The notes beneath the pieces were generated by a model that was not told the origin of the DNA, made no database searches, and worked only from the letters and a program-made list of their open reading frames with translations. This document shows positions 19,551 through 30,790 of a stretch of 64,000 nt of DNA, piece by piece. The stretch's first letter is position 1, and each line of letters starts with the position of its first letter. Source of the stretch: Vibrio ishigakensis (lineage in GTDB: Bacteria; Pseudomonadota; Gammaproteobacteria; Enterobacterales; Vibrionaceae); the NCBI RefSeq assembly GCF_024347675.1, contig NZ_AP024881.1:682001-746000 (forward strand), given 5' to 3'. Made by a program: the position numbers and the translations under genes.

Positions 19551-20176
19551 TAGTCGATGTTCCATTTATTGATTTGAATGTTGAGTTTTATCTCTTCTCG
19601 AGAAAGGGTCATCTTTTGTGGCAGCACGAAGTCGCCTTGTTCCGTGTAGCCCAGATAGGCCAGTTGCCAGGTTTGACCGCCGCGGGTTTGCGAAAGGGAA
19701 TCTAGAGTCCCCCGGTCAGACACCTGCATTGCATCAGCTGCGGTAGGTTGGCCTTTAACCCAGTCTTGCATATAGACGATAGGCAGGCGCATTCCCGTTA
19801 GTTGGTAAAACAGCAGATCGGCATCTTTATCAAAATAACGGTTGCCATCCATATCGGTGAGGGTGGCTCCCTCGGAATTGATATCCAAAGTCAGCACGGT
19901 CTTACCGAGGAAGGTGGTTAATCGAAGCTGGCTTGAATCTGGTGCATGCCTCCAGTTGAAGTTAAGGCTTTGTCTCTGGGTTGGGTCGATATAGCCAAGC
20001 TTTCCAGATACCTGATACTGTTCAAGAGTCGATAGTTTTTCTTGATGGGCTTGATATTCCACGCTGTGCACGGGTAATTGTGAGGTGGTTTCACATCCAA
20101 AAATGAATAACGCGAGTATTAATGTGAAAAGCTTAGTGACGCCTGAAGGAGAGAAGCGATGCAGAGCAATATTCAT
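19550..20176 (-). CDS. lolB: Outer-membrane lipoprotein receptor LolB
   Basis: LolB takes lipoproteins from the carrier LolA and inserts them into the outer membrane. The 208-residue product has a signal peptide with the acylated Cys at residue 28 (LFIFGCETT) and the LolB-type beta-barrel region beginning [12 protein letters not shown]. It opens the lolB-ispE-prs unit and is divergent from hemA, the usual gamma-proteobacterial arrangement. Confidence 0.95.
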   Translation of the reverse strand: MNIALHRFSPSGVTKLFTLILALFIFGCETTSQLPVHSVEYQAHQEKLSTLEQYQVSGKLGYIDPTQRQSLNFNWRHAPDSSQLRLTTFLGKTVLTLDINSEGATLTDMDGNRYFDKDADLLFYQLTGMRLPIVYMQDWVKGQPTAADAMQVSDRGTLDSLSQTRGGQTWQLAYLGYTEQGDFVLPQKMTLSREEIKLNIQINKWNID

Positions 20177-20370
20177 AGAATCCGATTCTTTGCATTAAAC
20201 GAGATAGATACCAGTCTCAGCGATGAATAAAGACAGAGTTTTCAGCGCTCTAGCCCATCGAGAACGGTATGAGGTTCAAGGTTTGTCTTAATGATACCGT
20301 AAACCCTCTTTTATTGCTGTAGTGCTTCAAGTAAAATTGCGCTTTTGTTTTGGCTGTAATTCTATAAACC

Positions 20371-21627
20371 ATGTCGTTATTGACCGTAGGAATCAATCAC
20401 AATACTGCTTCTGTCGAGTTGCGTGAACAGGTCGCTTTCTCTCCAGATAAGATGACCGACGCTATGCAACAGTTGCAGCAGATGACTGAGGTCAACGGCA
20501 GTGTCATTCTGTCTACCTGTAACCGTACCGAGCTTTATCTCGATAGTGATGCGACCGATGAAGCGCAGATCATTGATTGGCTGATTAACTTCCACAAGGT
20601 GGAAGGCTCAGACCTGAAACCGAGTTTGTACACCTATCAGGGTGAAGAGGCCATTCAGCATCTGATGCGTGTTTCTTGTGGGCTCGACTCACTCGTATTG
20701 GGTGAACCACAGATCCTAGGTCAAGTGAAACAGGCTTATTCTGACTCTCGCGAGAACGGTAATGTCCAAGGTGAATTAGATAAGCTGTTCCAAAAGGTGT
20801 TCTCGGTAGCTAAGCGTGTGCGTACTGAAACTGAGATTGGCGGCAGTGCTGTCTCTGTAGCTTATGCGGCTTGTACTCTGGCAAAGCACATCTTCGAGTC
20901 CCTACATAAGTCTCGAGTATTGTTGGTGGGTGCCGGTGAGACCATTGAGCTTGTGGCTAAGCACCTTGCAGATAATGGCTGTACCAAGATGACGGTGGCG
21001 AACCGTACTCGCGAACGTGCGATGGGGTTGGCTTCAGAGTTTGATGCCAGTGTTATCAGCTTAAGTGAGATCCCGGAAGCGCTACAAGACGTGGACATAG
21101 TGATCAGCTCAACTGCGAGTCCGCTTCCTATTATAGGTAAGGGCATGGTTGAGAGCGCGCTCAAGTCGCGTCGTCATCGTCCAATTCTGTTTGTGGATAT
21201 CGCTGTGCCTCGAGATATTGAGGCTGAGGTAGCAGAGCTTAGTGACGCTTACCTATATACGGTTGATGACCTGCAGTCCATTATTGACCAAAACATAGAA
21301 CAGCGACGTGCGGAAGCGGTGCGCGCTGAAAAGATTATCTCGGTTGAGAGTAAAGAGTTTCAGTCTTGGCTCCGTTCACGCCATGCCGTTGAAAGTATTA
21401 GAGATTACCGCCGTAGCGCAGAGAGTGTGCGCGATGAGGTGTTGCAAAAGAGCCTTCAAGCTCTAGCCGCAGGTGGTGATCCAGAGGCAGTGTTACTAGA
21501 GTTAAGCAACAAATTGACCAATAAGCTGATACACGCGCCAACCAAGGCTCTAAAGCAAGCTGCTGAAACCGAGCAGTTTGATGAGTTGGCGACCTTGCGT
21601 AAAGGCCTAGGTCTTAAAGATTTATAA
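20371..21627 (+). CDS. hemA: Glutamyl-tRNA reductase
   Basis: HemA reduces glutamyl-tRNA to glutamate-1-semialdehyde, the committed step of C5-pathway heme synthesis. The 418-residue product has the catalytic Cys50 in LSTCNRTEL and the NADPH-binding segment [12 protein letters not shown]. It is followed closely by prfA and prmC. The leader contains an ACGGTAT/ATACCGT inverted repeat at about 20259-20304. Confidence 0.98.
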   Translation: MSLLTVGINHNTASVELREQVAFSPDKMTDAMQQLQQMTEVNGSVILSTCNRTELYLDSDATDEAQIIDWLINFHKVEGSDLKPSLYTYQGEEAIQHLMRVSCGLDSLVLGEPQILGQVKQAYSDSRENGNVQGELDKLFQKVFSVAKRVRTETEIGGSAVSVAYAACTLAKHIFESLHKSRVLLVGAGETIELVAKHLADNGCTKMTVANRTRERAMGLASEFDASVISLSEIPEALQDVDIVISSTASPLPIIGKGMVESALKSRRHRPILFVDIAVPRDIEAEVAELSDAYLYTVDDLQSIIDQNIEQRRAEAVRAEKIISVESKEFQSWLRSRHAVESIRDYRRSAESVRDEVLQKSLQALAAGGDPEAVLLELSNKLTNKLIHAPTKALKQAAETEQFDELATLRKGLGLKDL

Positions 21628-21642
21628 GTTAGTAAGAAGATT

Positions 21643-22731
21643 ATGAAAGCATCGATTTTAGTAAAATTGGAGACGCTGGTTGAGCGTTATGAAGAAGTTC
21701 AGCATCTGCTAGGTGACCCAGACGTTATCGGCGATCAGGACAAATTCCGTGCTCTATCAAAAGAGTACTCTCAACTAGAGGAAGTGACCAAGTGTTTCCA
21801 AGCCTATCAGCAGGCTCAGGAAGACCTTGAAGCCGCTCAGGAAATGGCGAATGAAGATGATCCTGAGATGAAAGAGATGGCTCAAGAAGAGATCAAGGAT
21901 GCCAAAGAGAACATCGAGAAACTAACCGATGAGCTTCAGATCTTGCTACTTCCTAAAGATCCAAACGATGAGCGTAACTGCTTCCTAGAGATTCGTGCCG
22001 GTGCTGGCGGTGATGAAGCGGGTATCTTCGCGGGTAACCTGTTCCGCATGTACTCTAAGTTTGCCGAGAAGAACAACTGGCGCGTTGAGATCATGAGCAG
22101 CAACGAATCAGAACAAGGTGGCTATAAAGAGGTTATCGCTAAAGTTTCTGGTGACGGCGCATACGGCACTATGAAGTTTGAATCAGGCGGTCACCGCGTA
22201 CAGCGTGTGCCAGAGACTGAGTCTCAAGGCCGTGTACACACTTCTGCGTGTACCGTCGCTATCATGCCTGAGATCCCTGAAGCGGACCTTCCTGAAATCA
22301 AGGCAGCTGACCTTAAGATCGATACTTTCCGTGCATCGGGCGCGGGTGGTCAGCACGTTAACACCACCGATTCTGCTATCCGTATTACCCACTTACCAAC
22401 AGGTACAGTGGTTGAGTGTCAGGACGAGCGTTCTCAGCATAAGAACAAAGCAAAGGCTATGTCGGTACTTGCTGCTCGTATTATCCAAGCTGAAGAAGCT
22501 AAGCGTGCGGCTGAGGTGTCGGACACCCGTCGTAACCTTCTAGGTTCTGGTGACCGTAGTGACCGTATCCGTACCTATAACTACCCACAAGGCCGTGTGT
22601 CTGATCACCGTATCAACCTGACACTGTACCGTCTGAACGAGGTACTTGAGGGTGATTTGGGTGCGCTTATCGACCCAGTTATCCAAGAGCACCAAGCTGA
22701 CCAGCTAGCTGCGCTATCTGAAAACGGCTAA
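21643..22731 (+). CDS. prfA: Peptide chain release factor 1
   Basis: RF1 reads UAA and UAG and triggers peptide release. The 362-residue product contains the GGQ motif at residues 235-237 and, for stop-codon reading, PET at 190-192 (the RF1 PxT type, not the SPF of RF2). The TAA stop overlaps the prmC ATG, so the factor and its modifying enzyme are translationally coupled. Confidence 0.98.
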   Translation: MKASILVKLETLVERYEEVQHLLGDPDVIGDQDKFRALSKEYSQLEEVTKCFQAYQQAQEDLEAAQEMANEDDPEMKEMAQEEIKDAKENIEKLTDELQILLLPKDPNDERNCFLEIRAGAGGDEAGIFAGNLFRMYSKFAEKNNWRVEIMSSNESEQGGYKEVIAKVSGDGAYGTMKFESGGHRVQRVPETESQGRVHTSACTVAIMPEIPEADLPEIKAADLKIDTFRASGAGGQHVNTTDSAIRITHLPTGTVVECQDERSQHKNKAKAMSVLAARIIQAEEAKRAAEVSDTRRNLLGSGDRSDRIRTYNYPQGRVSDHRINLTLYRLNEVLEGDLGALIDPVIQEHQADQLAALSENG

Positions 22732-23585
22732 TGCACTCTTTGCCAACTATTGAGCAGGCTCAGCGTCAAGCGAGCCTGCGGTTTGCAGACCTTGGTATAG
22801 ATTCAGCGCGAATCGATGCCGAGGTTTTGTTGTGTCATGTACTAGGTAAATCCCGCACTTACCTTTTTACTTGGTCGGATAAGCATTTGACCGAACAAGA
22901 GCAAAGCGCATTCGAGCAAGTTGTGTCTCGCCGAGAGCAAGGTGAGCCGGTTGCATACATCGTTGGTGTGCGCGAGTTCTGGTCGCTACCTCTAAAGGTC
23001 TCCACTTCTACCTTGATCCCACGCCCGGATACGGAGCGCTTGGTTGAGCTTGCATTAGAGAAGATGGGCATAGGGAAAGGTAAAGGCTTAGACCTAGGCA
23101 CGGGTACAGGCGCAATTGCATTGGCGCTAGCCAGTGAGCGTGATGACTATCAGATGCTAGGTGTCGACCTTCAGCCAGAAGCACAGCAGTTGGCAACTGA
23201 GAACGCAGATGTACTTAATATCGCGAACGCGACTTTTTTGCACGGCAGTTGGTTTGAACCGATTGCTGAAGGGGAGAAGTTCGACATTATTGTGTCTAAC
23301 CCTCCTTATATAGACGAAACCGATCCGCACCTTAGTCAAGGCGACGTGCGCTTTGAGCCAGACTCAGCGCTGGTGGCCGATGAGAACGGCTTGGCGGATC
23401 TTCGCTATATCGCCGATAAAGCGAGAGAATATTTACAACCAGAGGCTTGGCTTCTTATGGAGCATGGCCATGACCAAGGTGAAGCGACTCGCGAGATATT
23501 GCTCGGCCTTGGTTACGACAAGGTATCAACCCAACAAGACTACGCCGGCGTGGACCGCGTAACAATGGGACAGTTTAAGGGATAA
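22731..23585 (+). CDS. prmC: Release-factor glutamine methyltransferase
   Basis: PrmC N5-methylates the Gln of the GGQ motif in release factors. The 284-residue product has the SAM-binding DLGTGTGAI at 121-129 and the catalytic NPPY at 190-193. The start overlaps the prfA stop, and the stop overlaps the next start (TAATG in both cases). Confidence 0.97.
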   Translation: MHSLPTIEQAQRQASLRFADLGIDSARIDAEVLLCHVLGKSRTYLFTWSDKHLTEQEQSAFEQVVSRREQGEPVAYIVGVREFWSLPLKVSTSTLIPRPDTERLVELALEKMGIGKGKGLDLGTGTGAIALALASERDDYQMLGVDLQPEAQQLATENADVLNIANATFLHGSWFEPIAEGEKFDIIVSNPPYIDETDPHLSQGDVRFEPDSALVADENGLADLRYIADKAREYLQPEAWLLMEHGHDQGEATREILLGLGYDKVSTQQDYAGVDRVTMGQFKG

Positions 23586-23974
23586 TGAACATGTACGTTG
23601 CACTGAAACACATTCACTTGATGACCATCGCCCTGAGCGCGGGTCTGTTTCTTACTCAATACATTCTGATGGTGACTAACTCGAATCTCCAACAGAAAAA
23701 ATTTATCAAGATAGCGCCACATGTAGTCAACAGTTTGCTACTGCTATCGGGAATTTCATTACTGTTCGTTACGGGTTGGGTGCCATTTGCGCCGGGCTCA
23801 GAGTGGCTAACAGAGAAGTTCACATGTTTGCTGGCCTATATCGCATTGGGTGTATTCGCTCTGCGTATGGGCAAGAACCAATTACTAAGAGGCTTCGCCT
23901 TCTTAGGCGCACTTGGCTGGTTGGTCATGGCGGCTAAGATAGGTCTAGCCAAAGCGCCAATGCTAGTGGGGTAA
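23585..23974 (+). CDS. sirB2: SirB2-family membrane protein
   Basis: This 129-residue inner-membrane protein with about four predicted helices belongs to the SirB2/YchQ family of unknown function. Its N-terminus (YVALKHIHLMTIALSAGLF) is typical. The start overlaps the prmC stop, so it is part of the hemA-prfA-prmC-sirB2-sirB1-kdsA run. An association with virulence regulation in Salmonella is historical and should not be read as a function. Confidence 0.9.
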   Translation: MNMYVALKHIHLMTIALSAGLFLTQYILMVTNSNLQQKKFIKIAPHVVNSLLLLSGISLLFVTGWVPFAPGSEWLTEKFTCLLAYIALGVFALRMGKNQLLRGFAFLGALGWLVMAAKIGLAKAPMLVG

Positions 23975-23977
23975 CAA

Positions 23978-24787
23978 ATGTCAGATCTGTGGTTTAAAGA
24001 TCTCGATGAATTGGAATTGGTAGAGGGAGCACTACTGCTCAATTCGCAAATCGACCCTCAGGTGAATTTTACTTGGGTTGAGATGCAGCTTGAGAAATTA
24101 TTGGATGAAGCAGAGCAGGTTCTCTCGGTTGAGGTGAACGAGAAGGCACGCTTTGATGCTTTCTTGCGTCTGTTTTATCAAGAGTGGGGCTTTGAAGGGG
24201 ATTACGAGAACTATTTCTCCTCTGAAAACGCCTTTATCGAAAAAGTGATTCAACGCCGCAAAGGTATTCCCGTCAGTCTAGGGGCACTGCTGCTGTTCTT
24301 TGGTCGCAAGCTTGGTTTCCCAGTGAAGGGCATTAGTTTTCCTACCCAGTTCCTGATCGCGGTGAATTGGAGTGACCGTGACAAGTCTTATGTTAACCCA
24401 TTCAATGGTGAATACGTGGCGAAACCGGTGCTGCACGCTTGGCTTAAGGGCCAAGAGGGCGCTGCGGCACAACTTAAGCCAGAGCACTTGAACGTGGCGG
24501 ATAATTCCATGCTTATCGGTCGATGGCTAGGCGTGCTTAAAAGCGCCTTGATGCGCGAGGAGCGCTATACTCAAGCCCTAGCATGTACCGATATTGCCCT
24601 ATCTTTGGTGCCTGATGATCCGTATGAGATTCGCGACCGTGGGTTTATTTATCAGCACCTAGAGTGCAATCAAGTGGCTCAAAAAGACTTTGAGTATTTC
24701 CTAGAGAAGTGCCCAGACGACCCTACGGCAGAGTTATTAAAATTACAATTGAAAGCCCTTCAAGAAGTCCCTCAGGTACTTCACTAA
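23978..24787 (+). CDS. sirB1: SirB1-family transglutaminase-like/TPR protein
   Basis: The 269-residue product matches the SirB1/YchA family: a transglutaminase-like N-terminal region (RRKGIPVSLGALLLFF) and a C-terminal TPR-like helical part from about residue 180. Members usually lack a complete Cys-His-Asp triad, and no obvious catalytic Cys is seen here. The gene starts 3 bp after sirB2. The function is unknown. Confidence 0.9.
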   Translation: MSDLWFKDLDELELVEGALLLNSQIDPQVNFTWVEMQLEKLLDEAEQVLSVEVNEKARFDAFLRLFYQEWGFEGDYENYFSSENAFIEKVIQRRKGIPVSLGALLLFFGRKLGFPVKGISFPTQFLIAVNWSDRDKSYVNPFNGEYVAKPVLHAWLKGQEGAAAQLKPEHLNVADNSMLIGRWLGVLKSALMREERYTQALACTDIALSLVPDDPYEIRDRGFIYQHLECNQVAQKDFEYFLEKCPDDPTAELLKLQLKALQEVPQVLH

Positions 24788-24797
24788 GGCCATGTAG

Positions 24798-25661
<864 letters not shown>

Positions 25662-25677
25662 GTTGTGACACTTGCGT

Positions 25678-25714
25678 TAAAAAAAGGGTTTGCCATTAGC
25701 GAACCCTTTTTTTT
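25678..25714 (+). terminator. Terminator of the hemA-kdsA operon
   Basis: AAAAAGGGTTTGC, a short loop and GCGAACCCTTTTTTTT form a strong stem with a long T-run. Confidence 0.92.
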
Positions 25715-25766
25715 GTTGTTATACACCTTGGGTCAATCAAATTAATTACATATTTGTGTGGTACCC

Positions 25767-27416
25767 ATGGAAAGATTCAAACTAAAACCTGTGTTGTTGG
25801 CACTATCGTCAACCATTATCATTGCAGGTTGTTCAACTACTCCTAGCGAGCCTCAAACCGAGCAGATCACTATCCTTCACACCAATGACCATCATGGTCG
25901 CTTCTGGCCGAATAAGTACGGCGAGTACGGCCTAGCGGCGCGTAAAACGCTGGTGGACAGCATCCGAACTGAAGTAGAAGCAGAAGGTGGCGTAGTACTC
26001 ATGCTTTCTGGTGGTGACATTAACACGGGTGTACCTGAATCTGATCTATTGGATGCCGAGCCTGATTTTAAAGGCATGAGCCTGCTAGGCTACGATGCAA
26101 TGGCGCTGGGTAACCATGAGTTTGATAACCCGCTAACGGTTTTGCAAAAGCAGCAGCAATGGGCTGATTTCCCAATGCTTTCAGCCAACATTTATGATGC
26201 CAATACTCAGCAGCGTAAGTTCCAGCCTTATGAGATCTTTGAGCGTAATGGCCTTAAGATTGCCGTTGTGGGCTTAACTACTGAAGATACCGCCAAGATA
26301 GGTAACCCAGAGTACATCAAGGGGCTTGAGTTTAGAGACCCTAAACCGGAAGCGAAGAAGGTTCTAGAGAAGCTAGAAGCGAGCGAACAGCCGGACATCA
26401 CTATCGCTCTTACGCACATGGGTCACTATCAAGATGGCAACCATGGTGGCAACGCGCCTGGTGATGTAGCACTGGCACGATACCTTCCAGAGGGCTCACT
26501 GGATATGATCATCGGTGGTCACTCCCAAGAGCCTGTGTGTATGGAAGGTCCAAATCTAGTTAAGAAACAGTTCAAGCCTGGTGATGATTGTAAGCCAGAT
26601 CAGCAAAACGGCACTTGGATCATGCAAGCCTACGAATGGGGTAAGTATGTGGGCCGTGCAGACTATGAATACAAGAACGGTGAGCTTGAGCTTAAGAGCT
26701 ACAAGCTTATTCCTATCAATCTAACCACTAAGGTCGAGCAAGACGGTGAAACTAAGCGTGTCGTGGTTGGCGAGACGATAGCTGAAGACCAAGGCATGGT
26801 TGAGCTTCTAACCCCATATCAAAAGCAGGGTGAAGAGCAGTTGAACGTTCAGATTGCGGAGTCTAACGGCAAGCTTGAGGGTGACCGCAACGTGGTTCGC
26901 TTTAAGCAGACTAACCTAGGTCGCTTGATTGCTACTGCGCACATGAAACGCGCTAAGGCAGACTTTGCAGTAATGAACTCTGGTGGTGTGCGTGACTCTA
27001 TCGCAGGCGGCGCGATCACCTATAAAGATGTGCTTAAGGTTCAGCCATTCGGTAACACCCTGACCTACGTGGATATGAGCGGTAATGAAGTTCTTCAATA
27101 CCTGAAAGAGGTAGGTGCTAAACCAACCGACTCAGGCTCATTCGCTCAGTTTGCTGGCGTGTCTATGAAGGTAACCCCTGAGGGTGTTAAAGAGATCAAG
27201 ATCCAAGGTAAGCCTCTGAACATTAATCAGAATTACCGCTTCACCGTGCCAAGCTTTAATGCCGCTGGTGGTGACGGTTATCCTAAGGTAAATCAGCATC
27301 CTGGCTATGTAGATACAGGTTTTGTTGATGCTGAGGTGCTGAAGGAGTATCTTGAGACCAATAGCCCTGTTGACGTGAACGAGTATGCGCCATCAGGCGA
27401 GATCGTTTATCAATAA
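25767..27416 (+). CDS. nutA: 5'-nucleotidase lipoprotein (NutA/UshA family)
   Basis: This surface or periplasmic nucleotidase dephosphorylates extracellular nucleotides so that the nucleoside can be taken up; vibrios carry it as a lipoprotein. With the ATG at 25767 the product has 549 residues, a lipobox ending at Cys22 (IIIAGCSTT), the metallophosphatase motifs TNDHHGRF, GGDINTG, GNHEFD and IGGHSQ, and a C-terminal nucleotidase domain with FTVPSFNAAGGDGY. A GTG three codons upstream is a less likely start. The next gene follows after 9 bp. Confidence 0.93.
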   Translation: MERFKLKPVLLALSSTIIIAGCSTTPSEPQTEQITILHTNDHHGRFWPNKYGEYGLAARKTLVDSIRTEVEAEGGVVLMLSGGDINTGVPESDLLDAEPDFKGMSLLGYDAMALGNHEFDNPLTVLQKQQQWADFPMLSANIYDANTQQRKFQPYEIFERNGLKIAVVGLTTEDTAKIGNPEYIKGLEFRDPKPEAKKVLEKLEASEQPDITIALTHMGHYQDGNHGGNAPGDVALARYLPEGSLDMIIGGHSQEPVCMEGPNLVKKQFKPGDDCKPDQQNGTWIMQAYEWGKYVGRADYEYKNGELELKSYKLIPINLTTKVEQDGETKRVVVGETIAEDQGMVELLTPYQKQGEEQLNVQIAESNGKLEGDRNVVRFKQTNLGRLIATAHMKRAKADFAVMNSGGVRDSIAGGAITYKDVLKVQPFGNTLTYVDMSGNEVLQYLKEVGAKPTDSGSFAQFAGVSMKVTPEGVKEIKIQGKPLNINQNYRFTVPSFNAAGGDGYPKVNQHPGYVDTGFVDAEVLKEYLETNSPVDVNEYAPSGEIVYQ

Positions 27417-27425
27417 GAGGCCAAT

Positions 27426-27902
27426 ATGACACCTGCTGTACGTCTTCTGAAGAAGAAAAAGGTACCCTTCGAGCTCCACCAGTATAAGCACGATCCTAAC
27501 CACGACAGTTATGGATTAGAGGCGGTAGAGGCGACAGGTCAACCGGCGGAGCAGGTGTTTAAAACCCTTCTATTTTCACAGGATGGTCAGGCTGACGGCT
27601 TAGCGGTTGCGGTTATTCCTGTGATGAAGAAGCTCAACCTCAAGCTTGCAGCCAAGGCAAATCAGCTCAAGAAAGCGGCCATGGCTGACCCGGCATTGGC
27701 ACAAAAGGTTACTGGTTATCTGGTAGGTGGTATCAGCCCACTTGGTCAGAAGAAGCGTTTACCTATCTTCTTGGATATCAGTGCTCAGTCACAGCAGACC
27801 ATCTGTGTCAGCGGTGGCAAGCGCGGACTTGAAATCGAGATTGCCCCTGAAGCACTGTTGGCACAGGTTCAAGGGCAATTTAAAGAGCTTACCGACGACT
27901 AA
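27426..27902 (+). CDS. ybaK: Cys-tRNA(Pro)/Cys-tRNA(Cys) deacylase YbaK
   Basis: YbaK removes Cys wrongly attached to tRNA-Pro. The 158-residue product matches the family throughout: QVFKTLLF, PVMKKLNLKLAAKA and GGISPLGQKKRLPIFLD are signature segments. It follows nutA with an AGAGG ribosome site and overlaps by 4 bp the end of the converging lysE-type gene. Confidence 0.95.
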   Translation: MTPAVRLLKKKKVPFELHQYKHDPNHDSYGLEAVEATGQPAEQVFKTLLFSQDGQADGLAVAVIPVMKKLNLKLAAKANQLKKAAMADPALAQKVTGYLVGGISPLGQKKRLPIFLDISAQSQQTICVSGGKRGLEIEIAPEALLAQVQGQFKELTDD

Positions 27903-28483
27903 AGCATAGGTACGGCAGAGGCAAGCAATAGCCCTGCCATACCATAGTTAAATACCTTGATTCGGATACCTGTGGTAAGCCAGCGCTGAAGCTGAGTTCC
28001 AGCGGCAGTCCACAGGGTTACCGATGGAATGTTGGCGCAGAAGAACACAGCCACTATCACCATCAAAGCCAGCATTCCTCCTTCTGCATTAAACAGACTC
28101 ACAGCGGTCAGCGCCATCGACCAGCCCTTAGGGTTTACCCACTGAAATCCTGCGGCCTGAATAAAGGTCATTGGCTTGTAGCTTTGCTCGGTATTGCCAC
28201 CTTTGCTGGTGGCAATCTTGAAAGCGAGATAGGCCAGATATCCCAAACTTAGGTATTTGAGAATGGTTTGGCTGGCAGGGTAGGTATGAAACACCCCCAC
28301 CAGACCAACACCTATCAAGGTCAGCATGACTGAAAAGCCCACCATGATACCTAGCATGTGCGGAATAGTGCGCTTAAACCCAACATTTGCCCCCGAGCTC
28401 ATCAGCATTAAGTTATTAGGCCCAGGTGTGCCTGTGCTTGCTAGCGCAAATAGGGCTATCGCTAATAGGTGTTGTAGGTCCAT
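27899..28483 (-). CDS. LysE-family translocator
   Basis: This 194-residue inner-membrane protein with about six predicted helices belongs to the LysE/RhtB amino-acid exporter family. The N-terminal signature STGTPGPNNLMLMSSGANVGF is clear. The substrate is unknown. A divergent Lrp-type regulator starts 107 bp away, a common arrangement in which the regulator senses an amino acid and controls the exporter. Confidence 0.9.
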   Translation of the reverse strand: MDLQHLLAIALFALASTGTPGPNNLMLMSSGANVGFKRTIPHMLGIMVGFSVMLTLIGVGLVGVFHTYPASQTILKYLSLGYLAYLAFKIATSKGGNTEQSYKPMTFIQAAGFQWVNPKGWSMALTAVSLFNAEGGMLALMVIVAVFFCANIPSVTLWTAAGTQLQRWLTTGIRIKVFNYGMAGLLLASAVPML

Positions 28484-28590
28484 ACTGCCTCCGTTCTCTT
28501 TCAGTTTGAACAGGCAATATTAAGTAGTCTGAGGTGCAATTTTGTGCTTATATTTGAGCAAAATGAACAAATTAAGCAATAAAATTTCAT

Positions 28591-29031
28591 ATGGATAAGT
28601 TTGACGAAAGAATCTTGCAAGAACTCAAGCGAGACGGAAAGGTGTCTAATGTTGAGTTGTCAGAGCGCGTTGGATTATCGGCTTCAGCGACTCTTAGACG
28701 AGTACAAGAGCTTGAGCGTAAAGAGGTGATTAAAGGCTACAGGGCTATGCTGGATGCTAATCAACTAGGCGTAGGGTTCGTTGCCTATGTTTCTATCGGA
28801 TTGTCTTCTCATCGTAAGCAAGCCCAAGTGGCGTTTGAAGAGCACGTGCGCTTTGTCGATGAAGTGGTGGAGTGCCACAATATTACCGGTGGAAATGAGT
28901 ATCTGCTGCGTGTGGAAACCGCTGATCTTAACAGCTACAAGCGTTTCCATGCGGACGTCTTAGGGGAGTGTGAGTATGTGAAAGCCATCACCACCATGGT
29001 AGTGATGGACTCTCCAAAGGATGAACGCTAG
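28591..29031 (+). CDS. Lrp/AsnC-family transcriptional regulator
   Basis: The 146-residue product has an N-terminal helix-turn-helix (about residues 2-60, DERILQELKRDGKVSNVELSERVGLS shortened here to its first part DERILQELKRDGKVSN) and a C-terminal RAM ligand domain. It is divergent from the LysE exporter and is the likely controller of that gene. Confidence 0.93.
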   Translation: MDKFDERILQELKRDGKVSNVELSERVGLSASATLRRVQELERKEVIKGYRAMLDANQLGVGFVAYVSIGLSSHRKQAQVAFEEHVRFVDEVVECHNITGGNEYLLRVETADLNSYKRFHADVLGECEYVKAITTMVVMDSPKDER

Positions 29032-29033
29032 GC

Positions 29034-29990
29034 CTATTTCTTAAGTGACAAGGTGCCGGTTTTCTTAGGACGCTGACTCGGTTTTAAGGCCGATGGCTTA
29101 TTGCCAGAGCGAGTAGGGCGCTTATTGCCTTTCGATGGACGGTAGGAGTCTCTCTGCTCGTCGCGGTTGCGCCTTGCACGAGAGCCTTGGTTCTCTTCAC
29201 GGCTGTCGAATACTTTCGCTTTTGTTGCTTTGCGGATCTTCTGTCCGCGAGCGTCTTTATTGGATGCTTCCTCGGTACCTACTGAATCATTGCTCAAATC
29301 AAGGATAGTTTTGACTTCTGCATCAGTCAGGTAGCGCCATTTACCGTTAGGGATACCATCTAGGGTGATATTCATGATGCGCACGCGGCGCAGCTTGAAC
29401 ACTCGATAGCCTAGCTCTTCACACATGCGGCGGATCTGGCGGTTAAGACCTTGAGTCAATACGATTCTAAATGAGTAATCGGTCTCTTTGGTTACCTTAC
29501 AAGGAAGGGTAACCGTATCAAGGATAGGTACACCAGAAGACATTCGTTTTAGGAAGTCTGGGGTGATTCGCTTATCCACACGAACCACATATTCTTTCTC
29601 GTGGTTGTTGCCCGCACGCAGGATCTTATTAACGATATCGCCGTCATTGGTCAAAAAGATAAGGCCATCAGAGGGCTTATCTAGGCGACCGATAGGGAAG
29701 ATACGCTCTTTGTGTCCGATGAAATCAACGATGTTACCTTCGATATCGCGCTCAGTGGTGCACGTTATACCGGTAGGCTTGTTGAGCGCGATATAAATAG
29801 GCTTAGATTTAGCACGCAGTGGTTTACCATCAACTAGCACCTCATCTTGCTCGGTGACCTTCATGCCCATTTCAGGAGCGTTGCCATTAATGGTTACTCG
29901 GCCTTGTTCGATCAGCCTATCGGCCTCACGACGAGAGCAGAAGCCAGTTTCACTGATAAATTTATTGAGTCGCTTTGCGTTATCGGACAT
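29034..29990 (-). CDS. rluF: 23S rRNA pseudouridine(2604) synthase RluF
   Basis: RluF makes pseudouridine 2604 in 23S rRNA and can also modify tRNA-Tyr. The 318-residue product has an N-terminal S4 domain ([18 protein letters not shown]) and the catalytic Asp104 in [10 protein letters not shown]. The C-terminal 80 residues or so are a Lys/Arg/Ser/Asn-rich low-complexity tail that probably binds RNA. smrA lies 12 bp upstream on the same strand. Confidence 0.95.
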   Translation of the reverse strand: MSDNAKRLNKFISETGFCSRREADRLIEQGRVTINGNAPEMGMKVTEQDEVLVDGKPLRAKSKPIYIALNKPTGITCTTERDIEGNIVDFIGHKERIFPIGRLDKPSDGLIFLTNDGDIVNKILRAGNNHEKEYVVRVDKRITPDFLKRMSSGVPILDTVTLPCKVTKETDYSFRIVLTQGLNRQIRRMCEELGYRVFKLRRVRIMNITLDGIPNGKWRYLTDAEVKTILDLSNDSVGTEEASNKDARGQKIRKATKAKVFDSREENQGSRARRNRDEQRDSYRPSKGNKRPTRSGNKPSALKPSQRPKKTGTLSLKK

Positions 29991-30002
29991 GGTGTTCTCT
30001 GT

Positions 30003-30587
30003 TTATCCAAGGCGCTTTTGATGGCGCTCTCGGTTTTCTAATTTCTTCTCTGGGTTCTTCTTCAGCATCACATACACTGCACCGGAACCGCCGTGAAAAG
30101 GCTGTGCAGAGTGGGCGCATAGCACCTCATCTATCTGCTTGAGCCAAAAGGCCACGTAACTTTTCATTAGTGCTGGTGGATTGGAATTATGTCCTTTCCC
30201 GTGCACTAACAGTAGGGTTCTGGCTTCCATTCTTAGGCTCTGCTTAAGGAAGTGAACCACTTCATCTCTAGCTTGTGTCAGAGACTTGCGGTGTAGATCC
30301 AGCTTAGCCTGAATAGGGTACTTACCAAGGCGCAGCTTTTTGAATACACCATCTTGTACACCACTCTTCTTGTACTCGATGATGTCATCGGGTTTAAGCA
30401 TAGGGGCATTATCTAGGGTTAGGTATTCGGGCAGTTCTTCCTCTAGGCTCACCGCTGCTTGACGTCGTTCCAGATGGTTTTGGTCCACCTGATGAGTCTT
30501 CTTATGCAAAGCGGTATCTTGCTGTAGAGGTTTCACATCTCCCATCAACTCTTGAAAAGAGAAATCTTCATCAAATTCTTGAGACAT
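30003..30587 (-). CDS. smrA: Smr-domain endonuclease SmrA
   Basis: The 194-residue product resembles E. coli SmrA (YdaL): an N-terminal half with VFKKLRLGKYPIQAKLDLH and a C-terminal Smr domain with LDLH at 96-99 and HGKG at 129-132, then HGGSGAVYVMLKKN. SmrA has nicking activity on DNA in vitro; its biological role is open. It is distinct from the ribosome-rescue paralogue SmrB and is followed by rluF. Confidence 0.88.
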   Translation of the reverse strand: MSQEFDEDFSFQELMGDVKPLQQDTALHKKTHQVDQNHLERRQAAVSLEEELPEYLTLDNAPMLKPDDIIEYKKSGVQDGVFKKLRLGKYPIQAKLDLHRKSLTQARDEVVHFLKQSLRMEARTLLLVHGKGHNSNPPALMKSYVAFWLKQIDEVLCAHSAQPFHGGSGAVYVMLKKNPEKKLENRERHQKRLG

Positions 30588-30690
30588 GGCTGAATCGGAG
30601 TATGAGTACGCAGTTATTTGATTATACCTGACTCAGGGGCGATTGTGCATCTTGTGACTTGTATCTAGGTCAACAGCCCTAGTCTGAAAA

Positions 30691-30783
30691 GAAAAAACCG
30701 AAGCACGGGAAAGCACTTCGGTGGCAATAGATTGAATTGCAAACTGATCTAGTGAGGAGATTCATCACTCAAGGCTGAATGAC
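30691..30783 (-). ncRNA. Candidate FNR-activated small RNA
   Basis: No open reading frame is present, but the minus strand has every part of a small-RNA gene. The start is predicted near 30783: a near-perfect FNR box is centred 41.5 bp upstream and a -10 TAAACT lies at 30791-30796. The predicted 93-nt RNA has a 5' hairpin (TCATTCA/TGAGTGA), an unpaired CU-rich stretch TCTCCTCAC able to pair with ribosome sites, and a terminator ACCGAAG...CTTCGGT followed by TTTTTTC. The sequence is not like E. coli FnrS as recalled. Confidence 0.7.
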
Positions 30784-30790
30784 TGAGTAC

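Noticed and set aside
22178..22543. 121-codon plus-strand frame inside prfA
   Set aside because: Shifted frame of a strongly conserved release factor; no motif and no ribosome site.
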